A stretch of 12,312 bases of DNA from DATLFQ01 sp035540915 (GCA_035540915.1 DATLFQ010000221.1:1-12312); one strand, 5' to 3'. Positions 1-7,565 are shown, numbered from the stretch's first letter. The notes: generated by a model from the letters alone, not told the origin. Program-made: numbers and translations.

Positions 1-1
1 G

Positions 2-1180
2 TCCGCCGCCCCGCCCTACGGGCCGGCGGACACCGCTCCCTCCGCCCCAGCCGCCGGGTGGGCGCGACCGCCGGTCCCCCCTTCGCCGGTGCCGCCCGCT
101 CGGGGCTGGGGCCGGGGGGCGGTCGCCGCCGCCCTCGTCGCCGTCGCCCTGGGCGCCGGCAGCGCCGGCTCGCTGCTCACGATGGCGCTCGACGACGACC
201 GCGGTTCGGTGGCCACGTCGTCGGGTGGACGGCCGGCCACTGCGGCGGGCCCGGCCCGCCAGCTCGACGGCCAGTCCCTTGACGTCGCCGGCGTGGTGGC
301 CAAGGCCGGCCCATCGGTGGCGTCCATCCAGGTCTCCCTCGGCGGCCGGGGCGCCACCGGTGCCGGTTCGGGCGTCGTGCTCACCCCCGACGGGGAGGTC
401 CTCACCAACGCCCACGTCGTGGCCGGCGCCTCGCAGGTGCGCGTGACGCTGTCGGGTGAGTCGCAGTCCCGGGAGGCCGAGGTCGTCGGCACCGACCCGG
501 CCGCCGACCTGGCCCTGCTGCGCATCACCGGCGCCTCGGGGCTGGCCGTCGCCGACCTGGGCGAGTCGGCCTCGGTGGCCGTGGGCGACGACGTGGTGGC
601 CATCGGCAACGCCCTCGCCCTTCGCGGTGGCCCGACGGTCACCCGGGGCATCATCTCGGCGCTCGACCGCACCCTGCAGACCGACGAGGTCGCCATCACC
701 GGGCTCATCCAGACCGATGCGTCGATCAGCTCCGGCAACTCCGGCGGGCCGCTCGTCGACGCCGCCGGCCGGGTCATCGGCATCAACACCGCCGTCGCCT
801 CCTCGGGCCTGCGGTCGGCGGCCGAGAACATCGGTTTCGCCATCGCCATCGACCAGGCCCTGCCCGTCCTGGAACGCCTGCGGGGCAACACCGGCGTTAC
901 CCTGGCCGGCTTCATGGGGATCCGCAGCTCCGACCCCGCCGACGGGAGCCGGGGCGCCACCATCGAGCAGGTCGAGCCGGGCTCGCCGGCCGCCGCCGCC
1001 GGCCTCCGGCGCGGCGACCTCATCACCCACGTCGCCGGCAAGGCCATCGACGGGGCGCCAGCTCTGGGCGCGGCGGTGCGATCGCACCGGCCGGGCGAGA
1101 CCATCGAGCTGGACGTCGTCCGAAACGGCGACGAGATCACCGTGGACGTCACCCTCGGGACGGCGGAGGGCTCGAATTGA
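2..1180 (+). CDS. HtrA/DegP-like trypsin-type serine protease with C-terminal PDZ domain, 5' end outside window
   Basis: This is a membrane-anchored S1C-family serine protease expected to act on misfolded or regulatory proteins outside the membrane. The frame is open to the left edge and encodes a Pro/Ala-rich stretch, then a hydrophobic segment (about bases 120-190) that should be a single membrane anchor with the Pro-rich part in the cytoplasm. The catalytic triad is visible: His at 413-415 in TNAHVV, Asp at 506-508 in DLALLRI, and Ser at 740-742 in SSGNSGGPL. A single PDZ domain follows (about 895-1160), containing the EPGSPAAAAGLRRGD motif. The GTG at 89 is a possible start but has no Shine-Dalgarno sequence and would discard in-frame coding-like sequence, so I take the true start to lie upstream. 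The stop overlaps the moxR TTG start by four bases (TTGA), so the two are probably cotranscribed and coupled. The family call is firm; the substrate is unknown. Confidence 0.93.
   Translation, partial: SAAPPYGPADTAPSAPAAGWARPPVPPSPVPPARGWGRGAVAAALVAVALGAGSAGSLLTMALDDDRGSVATSSGGRPATAAGPARQLDGQSLDVAGVVAKAGPSVASIQVSLGGRGATGAGSGVVLTPDGEVLTNAHVVAGASQVRVTLSGESQSREAEVVGTDPAADLALLRITGASGLAVADLGESASVAVGDDVVAIGNALALRGGPTVTRGIISALDRTLQTDEVAITGLIQTDASISSGNSGGPLVDAAGRVIGINTAVASSGLRSAAENIGFAIAIDQALPVLERLRGNTGVTLAGFMGIRSSDPADGSRGATIEQVEPGSPAAAAGLRRGDLITHVAGKAIDGAPALGAAVRSHRPGETIELDVVRNGDEITVDVTLGTAEGSN
1165..1170 (+). promoter_or_regulatory. Shine-Dalgarno site of the moxR gene
   Basis: GGAGGG lies six bases before the TTG at 1177. 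It lies inside the last codons of the protease gene. It is a near-perfect ribosome binding site at ideal spacing, and it decides in favour of the unusual TTG start over later in-frame GTG codons. Confidence 0.7.
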
Positions 1181-2262
1181 GCCCGGCCCGGGGCGCCACC
1201 CCGCGCCTGGCACCGGCGACGCTGCTGGAGCAGGCCCTCTTCGAGGTCAAGCGGATCGTGGTCGGCCAGGACCGCATGATCGAGCGCCTCCTGGTCTGCC
1301 TGCTGGCCCGGGGTCACTGCCTGCTGGAAGGCGCCCCAGGACTGGCCAAGACGCTGGCCGCCGAGACCATCGCCCGGGTCAGCGGCGGCAGCTTCGCCCG
1401 CCTCCAGTTCACCCCCGACCTGGTGCCGGCCGACCTGGTCGGCACCCGCATCTACCGCCCGTCGCGCGAGGAGTTCGACGTCGAGCTGGGGCCGGTGTTC
1501 GCCAACGTGGTGCTGGCCGACGAGATCAACCGTGCGCCGGCCAAGGTCCAGTCGGCCCTGCTTGAGGTGATGGCCGAGCGGCAGGTGTCCATCGGCGGGA
1601 CGACGCACCCGGTGCCCGACCCGTTCCTGGTGCTGGCCACCCAGAACCCGATCGAGAGCGAGGGCGTGTACCCGCTCCCCGAGGCCCAGCGCGACCGGTT
1701 CCTGATGAAGGTGCTGGTGGACTTCCCCAGCGCCCGGGAGGAGACCGAGATCGTGCGGCGCATGAGCGTCGGCCGTCCGCAGCCCGTCGCCGTACTGGAC
1801 GCGAACGGCCTGCGGGCGCTGCAGGCCGTCGCCGACGCCGTGTTCGTGCACGACGCGGTGGTCGACTACGCCGTCCGCCTGGTGCAGGCCACGCGGGACC
1901 CGGCCGCCGCCGAGCTGGCCGACCTGGTACCCCACATCGCGCACGGGGCCAGCCCCCGGGCCACCCTCGGCCTGGTGGCCGCCGGCCGGGCCCTGGCCCT
2001 GCTGCGGGGCCGCGACTACGTCCTGCCCCAGGACGTGTACGACGTGGCCCGCGACATCCTGCGCCACCGCGTGCTGCTGTCCTACGAGGCGCTGGCCGAC
2101 GGCGTCTCGGCCGACGGCGTGGTCGAGCGGGTGGTCCGCACCGTGCTCGCCCCCCGGATCAGCCCCGGCCAGGAGGCCGCCCCCGCCGTCGCCGGCAGCT
2201 GGGTGACGGCGGCCGATTCTGCGGCGCCGGCGCCGCCGGCGGCGCCGGCGGAAGCGTCCTGA
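1177..2262 (+). CDS. MoxR family AAA+ ATPase
   Basis: This is a cytoplasmic AAA+ ATPase of the MoxR family, chaperone-like proteins that usually work with DUF58 and VWA partners on protein or complex maturation. The 361 residues are a usual family length. Walker A is GAPGLAKT at residues 52-59, Walker B is VVLADEIN at 111-118, and sensor 1 is in LATQNP near 153-158. The EAQRDRF segment (169-175) supplies the likely arginine finger. The C-terminal lid helices run from about 195 to 330, and the last 25 residues are a Pro/Ala-rich tail. The TTG start is supported by the site at 1165-1170 and the four-base overlap with the protease gene. Two bases separate its stop from the DUF58 start. The order moxR-DUF58-VWA resembles the Rv1479-Rv1481 cluster of Mycobacterium tuberculosis (from memory). 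The family is certain; the client is unknown. Confidence 0.95.
   Translation: MSPARGATPRLAPATLLEQALFEVKRIVVGQDRMIERLLVCLLARGHCLLEGAPGLAKTLAAETIARVSGGSFARLQFTPDLVPADLVGTRIYRPSREEFDVELGPVFANVVLADEINRAPAKVQSALLEVMAERQVSIGGTTHPVPDPFLVLATQNPIESEGVYPLPEAQRDRFLMKVLVDFPSAREETEIVRRMSVGRPQPVAVLDANGLRALQAVADAVFVHDAVVDYAVRLVQATRDPAAAELADLVPHIAHGASPRATLGLVAAGRALALLRGRDYVLPQDVYDVARDILRHRVLLSYEALADGVSADGVVERVVRTVLAPRISPGQEAAPAVAGSWVTAADSAAPAPPAAPAEAS
2225..2250. repeat. 26-bp perfect GC palindrome at the end of moxR, just before the DUF58 gene
   Basis: Bases 2225-2237 (CGCCGGCGCCGCC) are the exact reverse complement of 2238-2250. In RNA this gives at least an 11-bp all-GC stem with a four-base loop. It ends at the first G of the weak GGAAG ribosome binding site (2250-2254) of the next gene and encodes part of the Pro/Ala-rich MoxR tail. 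It could hide that site or act as a processing barrier; chance in low-complexity GC-rich coding DNA is the alternative. Confidence 0.6.
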
Positions 2263-2264
2263 GC

Positions 2265-3164
2265 ATGGCGGCGGTGCCCGTGGTCGCGCCCGGGCGGCAC
2301 GAGGGCACCCTGCGCCAGCTCGAGCTGCTGGTGACCCGCAAGCTCGACGGGCTGCTGCAGGGTGACCACCAGGGACTGGTCCCCGGCGGCGGGAGCGAGC
2401 CGGGCGACGGGCGCCCCTACCAGCCGGGCGACGACGTGCGCCGCATGGACTGGAACCTGACCGCCCGCTCGGGCGCCCCCCACGTCCGGACCGACGTGGC
2501 CGACCGGGAGCTGACCACCTGGCTGGTGATCGACACCTCGGCCAGCCTCGACTTCGGCACCGCCCGCTGCGAGAAGCGCGAGCTGGCCCTGGCCGCGGCG
2601 GCCGCGTTCGGCTTCCTGACCGCCCGGGACGGGAACCGGGTCGGTGCCCTGCTGGCCGGCCCCGACGGTCCCTCGGTCGTCCCCCCGCGGTCGGGCCGCT
2701 CGCACCTGCTGGCCCTGTTGCACCGGCTCGAGCAGCGCGAGCGCGCCGGCCCCGGCACCGTCGACCTGACCGCCGCCCTGCGCCGGGTGCGGCTGGCGGC
2801 GCGCCGCCGCGGTCTGGTGGTGGTCGTCGGCGACCTGCTCGACCGCGGCCCCTGGGAGCGCGAGCTGCGGGCCCTGAGCGCCCGCCACGAGGTGGTGGTG
2901 GCCGAGGTGCGCGACCCGCGCGAGGCCGAGCTGCCCCCCGTCGGCCTGCTCACCCTGGTGGACCCCGAGACGGGCCGCCGCCTGGAGGTGCAGACGGCCA
3001 ACGCCAAGGTGCGGGCCCGCTTCGCGGCCGCCGCCGCTGAGCAGCGGGCGGCCAGGCAACGATCCGTGGCCGCCGCCGGCGCCGCCCACCTCGTCCTGTC
3101 CACCGACCGCGACTGGCTGCTCGACGTCGTCCGCTTCGTGGCCGGCCGCCGGCGGCGCCGGTGA
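2265..3164 (+). CDS. DUF58 domain-containing protein
   Basis: This is a DUF58 protein of 299 residues, the standard partner of MoxR ATPases; its biochemical activity is not established. The family signature is clear: the PYQPGDDVRRMDWNLTAR segment at residues 51-68, followed by a VWA-like half with a metal-site motif DTSAS at 90-94. I see no membrane segment, so unlike some longer DUF58 proteins it should be cytoplasmic or associated with partners. The C-terminus is Arg-rich. The ATG start lies two bases after the moxR stop, with a weak GGAAG site ten bases upstream. The stop codon overlaps the GTG start of the next gene (GTGA). Translational coupling with both neighbours suggests a fixed stoichiometry. 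The domain call is firm. Confidence 0.93.
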   Translation: MAAVPVVAPGRHEGTLRQLELLVTRKLDGLLQGDHQGLVPGGGSEPGDGRPYQPGDDVRRMDWNLTARSGAPHVRTDVADRELTTWLVIDTSASLDFGTARCEKRELALAAAAAFGFLTARDGNRVGALLAGPDGPSVVPPRSGRSHLLALLHRLEQRERAGPGTVDLTAALRRVRLAARRRGLVVVVGDLLDRGPWERELRALSARHEVVVAEVRDPREAELPPVGLLTLVDPETGRRLEVQTANAKVRARFAAAAAEQRAARQRSVAAAGAAHLVLSTDRDWLLDVVRFVAGRRRRR

Positions 3165-4111
3165 CGTTCCTCGCCCCCGGGCGCCTGTGGCTGCTGGCCC
3201 TGGTGCCGGCGCTGGCGGCCGCCTACGTGGTCCTGCAGCGTCGGCGCCGCCACCACGCAGTGCGCTTCACCAACCTCGACCTGCTCGCGTCGGTGGCCCC
3301 GTCGCGCCCCGGGTGGCGCCGCCACCTGGCCGCAGGCGCGATGGCACTGGCCCTGGTGGCCATGGTGCTCGGGCTGGCCCGACCGGCCCGCGACGTCCGT
3401 GTCCCCAAGGAGGCGGCCACGGTGATGCTCGTCGTCGACACGTCGGCCTCGATGGACGCCGAGGACGTCGCTCCCACCAGGCTGCAGGCGGCCGTCTCGG
3501 CGGGCCGGGACTTCGTCGCAGGCCTGCCCGACCGGCTGCGGGTCGGGCTCATCTCGTTCGACCGCTCGGTGCGGGTGCTGGCCCCTCCGACCACCGACCA
3601 CGCCGCTGTCGCCGACGCGCTGGCGGTGCTGCGCACCGGGCCGGGCACGGCGGCCGGCGAGGCCATCTACACCGCCCTCGACGTGCTGGCGGCCAGCGGC
3701 GGCGCGGGCGAGACCGACGGCGAGCCGACCGCCGCCATCGTGCTGCTCTCCGACGGGTTCACCACCGTCGGCCGCCCCGCCGACCAGGCGGCGGTCGACG
3801 CCGCCGACCAGGGCGTCCCCGTCACCACCATCGCCTTCGGGACCGAGGACGGCACCGTGTCGATCCAGGGCGCCGACGTGCCGGTGCCGTCGGACCCCGA
3901 CTCGATGGCGGAGGTGGCCGAGACCACCGGAGGGACCTTCTTCGAGGCCTTCTCGGCCCAGGAACTCGAACGCGTGTACGACGACATCGGCAGCCGCGTC
4001 GGATTCGAGACCGAGCAGCGGGAGGTCTCCCTCACGTTCGTGGCCGGTGCCGTCGTGCTCCTCGTGCTCGGCCTGGGAGCGGCACTGGTCTGGCAGGGCC
4101 GCATCCTCTGA
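3161..4111 (+). CDS. BatA-like membrane protein with von Willebrand factor A domain
   Basis: This 316-residue protein has three membrane segments: residues about 8-25, 55-72 and 290-312. The cluster RRRRHH between the first two is positively charged and so probably cytoplasmic, which places the VWA domain (about 87-275) outside the membrane. The metal-ion-dependent adhesion site looks complete: DTSAS at 93-97, Thr163 in GPGT, and Asp198 in LLSDG. This is the architecture of BatA-type proteins and of the membrane VWA gene that follows moxR and DUF58 in other actinobacteria. The GTG start overlaps the preceding stop by four bases and has no obvious Shine-Dalgarno, so translation probably depends on coupling. 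A binding partner on the outer face, perhaps the protease or lipoprotein of this operon, is inference. Confidence 0.92.
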   Translation: MTFLAPGRLWLLALVPALAAAYVVLQRRRRHHAVRFTNLDLLASVAPSRPGWRRHLAAGAMALALVAMVLGLARPARDVRVPKEAATVMLVVDTSASMDAEDVAPTRLQAAVSAGRDFVAGLPDRLRVGLISFDRSVRVLAPPTTDHAAVADALAVLRTGPGTAAGEAIYTALDVLAASGGAGETDGEPTAAIVLLSDGFTTVGRPADQAAVDAADQGVPVTTIAFGTEDGTVSIQGADVPVPSDPDSMAEVAETTGGTFFEAFSAQELERVYDDIGSRVGFETEQREVSLTFVAGAVVLLVLGLGAALVWQGRIL

Positions 4112-4125
4112 GGCTCCGATCGGGT

Positions 4126-4131
4126 AGGGAG
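4126..4131 (+). promoter_or_regulatory. Shine-Dalgarno site of the lipoprotein gene at 4137
   Basis: AGGGAG lies five bases before the ATG at 4137, in the 25-base gap after the VWA gene. It supports this start, which also yields a proper lipoprotein signal peptide. Confidence 0.6.
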
Positions 4132-4136
4132 CGGCC

Positions 4137-4472
4137 ATGACGCTGCTCCGCCTGTGTTCCTGCCTGGTCCTGGGCGCCCTCGCCGTGGCCGGCTGCGGCC
4201 GCGACGAGGCTCGGGAGGGAACCCAACCGGCGCCCGGGACGAACACGTTCGAGCAGGGCGTGTTCGACGACCTGCCCCGGTTCCCGCGGTCCGAGCCGCT
4301 CGGGCCGCGCACCGACGAAGCGGGGACGGTGAGCCAGAGCTTCCGGGCCGAGGGCGTCACGCCCGAGGGCGTCCTCGACTACTACGAGACGGCGCTGGAA
4401 GGCTGGGAGCCGGTGCCCGAGGCGGCCCGCACCGCGGCGCCCTTCCGCCAGCGGTGGGCCCGGGACGACTGA
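4137..4472 (+). CDS. Small lipoprotein, probably truncated by a frameshift
   Basis: The 111 residues begin with a lipoprotein signal peptide: MTLLRLCSCL, a hydrophobic stretch, then the lipobox VAGC at residues 17-20, so Cys20 should be lipid-modified and the protein anchored on the outer face of the membrane. The mature part contains FDDLPRFPRSEPLGP (43-57) and a segment ending in VLDYYETALEGWE (79-91), suggesting a small alpha/beta domain. I do not recognise a named family. The frame stops abruptly after RQRWARDD, while the overlapping -1 frame continues with convincing coding sequence to 4576, so the intact protein was probably about 146 residues. It is the last gene of the protease-MoxR-DUF58-VWA operon, with a 25-base gap and its own ribosome binding site. 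Confidence 0.75.
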   Translation: MTLLRLCSCLVLGALAVAGCGRDEAREGTQPAPGTNTFEQGVFDDLPRFPRSEPLGPRTDEAGTVSQSFRAEGVTPEGVLDYYETALEGWEPVPEAARTAAPFRQRWARDD

Positions 4473-4576
4473 CCCTGGTGGTCAGCGCGTCCGAAGCCCC
4501 CGCCCTCCCCGACCAGACGCCGACCGCCTCGGGTCCGGTCGCCACCCAGTACAGCCTGGTGCTCTCGCCCGCCTGA
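4469..4576 (+). pseudogene. Out-of-frame C-terminal remainder of the lipoprotein
   Basis: Read from the CTG at 4469, one frame back from the lipoprotein, the sequence gives LTLVVSASEAPALP and ends TQYSLVLSPA before a TGA at 4574-4576. Joined to the upstream frame it reads RQRWARDD-LTLVVSASEA, a plausible beta-strand continuation. About 33 of its 35 third codon positions are G or C, as in the real genes around it, and there is no separate start or ribosome binding site. One missing base near 4467-4472 explains everything. I see no slippery heptamer, so programmed frameshifting is unlikely; a sequencing or assembly error or a recent mutation is more likely. Confidence 0.6.
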
Positions 4577-4594
4577 GGCGCGTGCGGAGGCGCC
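4577..4594. terminator. Possible weak bidirectional terminator hairpin
   Basis: GGCGC at 4577-4581 pairs with GCGCC at 4590-4594 across an eight-base loop. It sits in the 28-base gap between two convergent gene sets, starting right after the displaced lipoprotein stop. The five-base stem is short and no T tract follows, so this is only suggestive. Confidence 0.25.
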
Positions 4595-4604
4595 GCTGCC
4601 CGTG

Positions 4605-5387
4605 TCAGCCGGCGCGGTAGCGGACGATGCGGGAGAAGTCGTCGGCGTCCAGGCTGGCCCCTCCGACGAGCGCGCCGTCGATGTCCGGCTGCGCCATCAG
4701 CTCGGCGGTGTTGGTCGGCTTGACCGAGCCGCCGTACTGGATGCGCACCGAGGCGGCGGCCGCCGTGCCGGCGACGTCGGACACGGTGGCCCGGATGGTG
4801 GCGCACATCGCCTGGGCGTCGTCGGCCGTCGCCGTGCGGCCGGTGCCGATGGCCCAGATGGGCTCGTAGGCGATGACCATGGTGGCAACCTGCTCGCTGC
4901 TGAGCCCGGCCAGGCCGGCCGGCACCTGGCCCTGCACCTTGGCCTCGGCCCGGCCCGCCTCGCGCTCCTCCAGCGTCTCGCCGACGCACATGATGGGCGT
5001 CATGCCGTGCGCGAACACGGCGGTGGCCTTGCGGTTGACGTCGGCGTCGGTCTCGCCGAAGTACTCCCGGCGCTCGGAGTGGCCGACGATGACGTAGCGC
5101 ACGTCCAGCTTGGCCAGCATGGACGGGCTGACCTCGCCGGTGAACGCCCCCTTGTCCTCCCAGTGGCAGTTCTGGGCGCCGAGCGCGATGCGCAGGCGGT
5201 CGGCGTCGATCACCACCTGCAGGGACCGCAGGTCGGTGAAGGGCGGATGGACCGACACGTCCACGGCGTCGTAGTCCTCGTCGCGCAGCGCATACGACAG
5301 CCTCTGCAGCACCGCGATGGCCTCGAGGTGGTTGTGGTGCATCTTCCAGTTGCCGCTGAGCAGCGGCTTGCGGGCGCCGTCAGCCAC
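4605..5387 (-). CDS. tpiA: Triosephosphate isomerase
   Basis: TpiA interconverts dihydroxyacetone phosphate and glyceraldehyde 3-phosphate in cytoplasmic glycolysis and gluconeogenesis. The 260 residues match the family length. The catalytic residues are present: Lys15 in GNWKM, His103 in VGHSERR, and Glu175 in AYEPIWAIGTG, the last followed by flexible loop 6 (about 176-183). The phosphate-binding segments YGGSVKP (218-224) and LVGGASLD (240-247) are intact. The GTG start at 5387 is chosen because it precedes GARKPLLSGNWKM at the normal distance and has GGGAGG nine bases upstream; the open frame further upstream only shadows pgk. It overlaps the pgk stop by eight bases (GTGGCTGA), so it is coupled to pgk. 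It is the last gene of the run; secG, often next in actinobacteria, is not here. Confidence 0.97.
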   Translation of the reverse strand: MADGARKPLLSGNWKMHHNHLEAIAVLQRLSYALRDEDYDAVDVSVHPPFTDLRSLQVVIDADRLRIALGAQNCHWEDKGAFTGEVSPSMLAKLDVRYVIVGHSERREYFGETDADVNRKATAVFAHGMTPIMCVGETLEEREAGRAEAKVQGQVPAGLAGLSSEQVATMVIAYEPIWAIGTGRTATADDAQAMCATIRATVSDVAGTAAAASVRIQYGGSVKPTNTAELMAQPDIDGALVGGASLDADDFSRIVRYRAG

Positions 5388-6510
5388 GGGCCGCCGCCTC
5401 CCGCAGTGCCCGGAGCCCGGGGAGGTCGCCCTGCTCCAGCAGCTCCAGGGAGGCGCCGCCCCCGGTGGAGACGTGGTCGACGCCGCCGGCCAGCCCGAAG
5501 CGGGCGAGCGCGCTGGCGCTGTCGCCGCCGCCGACGACGGTGAAGCCGGGGGCCGAGGCCACCGCATCGGCCACCGCCCGGGTGCCGCCGGCGAACCGCT
5601 CGTCCTCGAACACGCCCATGGGGCCGTTCCAGAAGACCGTGCCGGCCGTCGTCACCTCGGCGGCGAACTCGGCCGCAGTGGCCGGCCCCACGTCGAGGCC
5701 CTTCCACCCTTCGGCCACGTCGCGGCCCACCGTGCGCACCTCGCCGCCGGCCCCCGGATCGCCGATCTCGCCGCCCGGCCCGAGCACCACGATGTCGCTC
5801 GGGATGAGGATGCGCCTCCCCGACGCGAGCAGGTCCCGGCAGGTGCCGACCTGGTCGGGCTCCAGGAGCGACCCGCCGGTGGTGTGGCCCAGGGCGGCCA
5901 GGAAGGTGAAGCACATGCCGCCCCCGATGACCAGGGCGTCCACCTGGTCGAGTAGGGCCTTGATGACCCCGAGCTTGTCGCTGACCTTGGACCCGCCGAG
6001 CACGGCCACGAACGGCCGGGCCGGCCCCGAGAGGATCTTGCCCAGGACCTCGACCTCCCTGGCCAGCAGGCGCCCGGCGGCCGACGGCAGGCGGGCCGGC
6101 GGGCCGACCACCGACGCGTGGGCCCGGTGGGCGGCGCCGAAGGCGTCGTTGACGTAGAGGTCCTGGCCCTCGACGAGCCGGTCGACGAAGGCCGGGTCGT
6201 TGGCCGTCTCGCCGGCGTCGAAGCGCAGGTTCTCCAGCAGCTCGACCCCGGGGGCCAGCTCGGCCAGCCGGGCCCGCACCGGGTCCAAGGAGTAGCGGGG
6301 GTCGGGCGCTCCCTTGGGCCGGCCCCGGTGGGTGCAGGCCGTGACCGTCGCACCGCGGGAGGTCAGCCACTCGATGGTGGGCAGGGCGGCCCGGATGCGC
6401 AGGTCGTCGTCGATGGCGCCGTTGCTGATCGGGACGTTGAAGTCGGCTCGGAGCAGGACCCGTTTCCCCGCTGGGTCGGGCAGGTCCTCCAGCAAGGGAA
6501 CCGGTTGCAC
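5380..6510 (-). CDS. pgk: Phosphoglycerate kinase
   Basis: PGK transfers the acyl phosphate of 1,3-bisphosphoglycerate to ADP, making ATP and 3-phosphoglycerate. Visible motifs are RADFNVPI (21-28), HRGRPKG (61-67, usually HLGRPKG), ENLRF (93-97), VNDAFGAAHRAHAS (120-133), GGSKVSDK (172-179), WNGPMGVFE (294-302), GGGDSAS (327-333) and STGGGASLE (348-356). At 376 residues it is shorter than the usual roughly 395: between the segment RARLAEL (79-85) and LLENLRF (91-97) it lacks about 20 residues that most bacterial PGKs have there. The catalytic regions are complete, so it should be active. The GTG start at 6510 has AGAGGAG six bases upstream, overlapping the gap stop codon. It is downstream of gap by 11 bases and overlaps tpiA by eight. 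Confidence 0.97.
   Translation of the reverse strand: MQPVPLLEDLPDPAGKRVLLRADFNVPISNGAIDDDLRIRAALPTIEWLTSRGATVTACTHRGRPKGAPDPRYSLDPVRARLAELAPGVELLENLRFDAGETANDPAFVDRLVEGQDLYVNDAFGAAHRAHASVVGPPARLPSAAGRLLAREVEVLGKILSGPARPFVAVLGGSKVSDKLGVIKALLDQVDALVIGGGMCFTFLAALGHTTGGSLLEPDQVGTCRDLLASGRRILIPSDIVVLGPGGEIGDPGAGGEVRTVGRDVAEGWKGLDVGPATAAEFAAEVTTAGTVFWNGPMGVFEDERFAGGTRAVADAVASAPGFTVVGGGDSASALARFGLAGGVDHVSTGGGASLELLEQGDLPGLRALREAAARG
5397..5402 (-). promoter_or_regulatory. Shine-Dalgarno site of tpiA
   Basis: On the minus strand this reads GGGAGG, nine bases before the GTG at 5387 and inside the 3' end of pgk. It fixes the tpiA start against the longer upstream open frame. Confidence 0.55.
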
Positions 6511-6516
6511 GGCTCG

Positions 6517-6521
6517 CTCCT

Positions 6522-6523
<2 letters not shown>
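6517..6523 (-). promoter_or_regulatory. Shine-Dalgarno site of pgk
   Basis: On the minus strand this reads AGAGGAG, six bases before the GTG at 6510. It overlaps the TAG stop of gap, so ribosomes finishing gap are well placed to start pgk. Confidence 0.65.
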
Positions 6524-7535
<1,012 letters not shown>

Positions 7536-7540
7536 GGTTG

Positions 7541-7547
7541 CCTCCCC
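7541..7547 (-). promoter_or_regulatory. Shine-Dalgarno site of gap
   Basis: On the minus strand this reads GGGGAGG, five bases before the ATG at 7535. It is the strongest ribosome binding site in the window, fitting high GAPDH expression. Confidence 0.7.
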
Positions 7548-7565
7548 GTGTCCTGATCCTTTCGG

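Noticed and set aside
16..2067. Minus-strand open frame of 683 codons opposite the protease and moxR genes
   Set aside because: It runs antisense to two clear genes, its translation is low-complexity Gly/Arg/Ala/Pro sequence, and long stop-free frames are expected opposite very GC-rich coding DNA.
1177..4111. MoxR-VWA defence system of the ternary conflict type
   Set aside because: There is no effector nuclease, protease-VWA fusion or other toxic domain, and no mobile surroundings; the three genes fit the housekeeping MoxR-DUF58-BatA cluster.
2417..4360. Minus-strand open frame of 647 codons opposite DUF58, VWA and the lipoprotein gene
   Set aside because: No recognisable motif; composition is typical of an antisense shadow, and the plus-strand genes are certain.
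4440..4480. Programmed -1 frameshift in the lipoprotein
   Set aside because: No X-XXY-YYZ slippery heptamer lies in the right phase before the TGA and no clear downstream stem-loop was seen; a one-base loss is simpler.
4602..5543. Plus-strand open frame of 313 codons opposite tpiA
   Set aside because: TpiA on the other strand has all catalytic residues; this frame is a His/Gly/Val/Arg-rich shadow.
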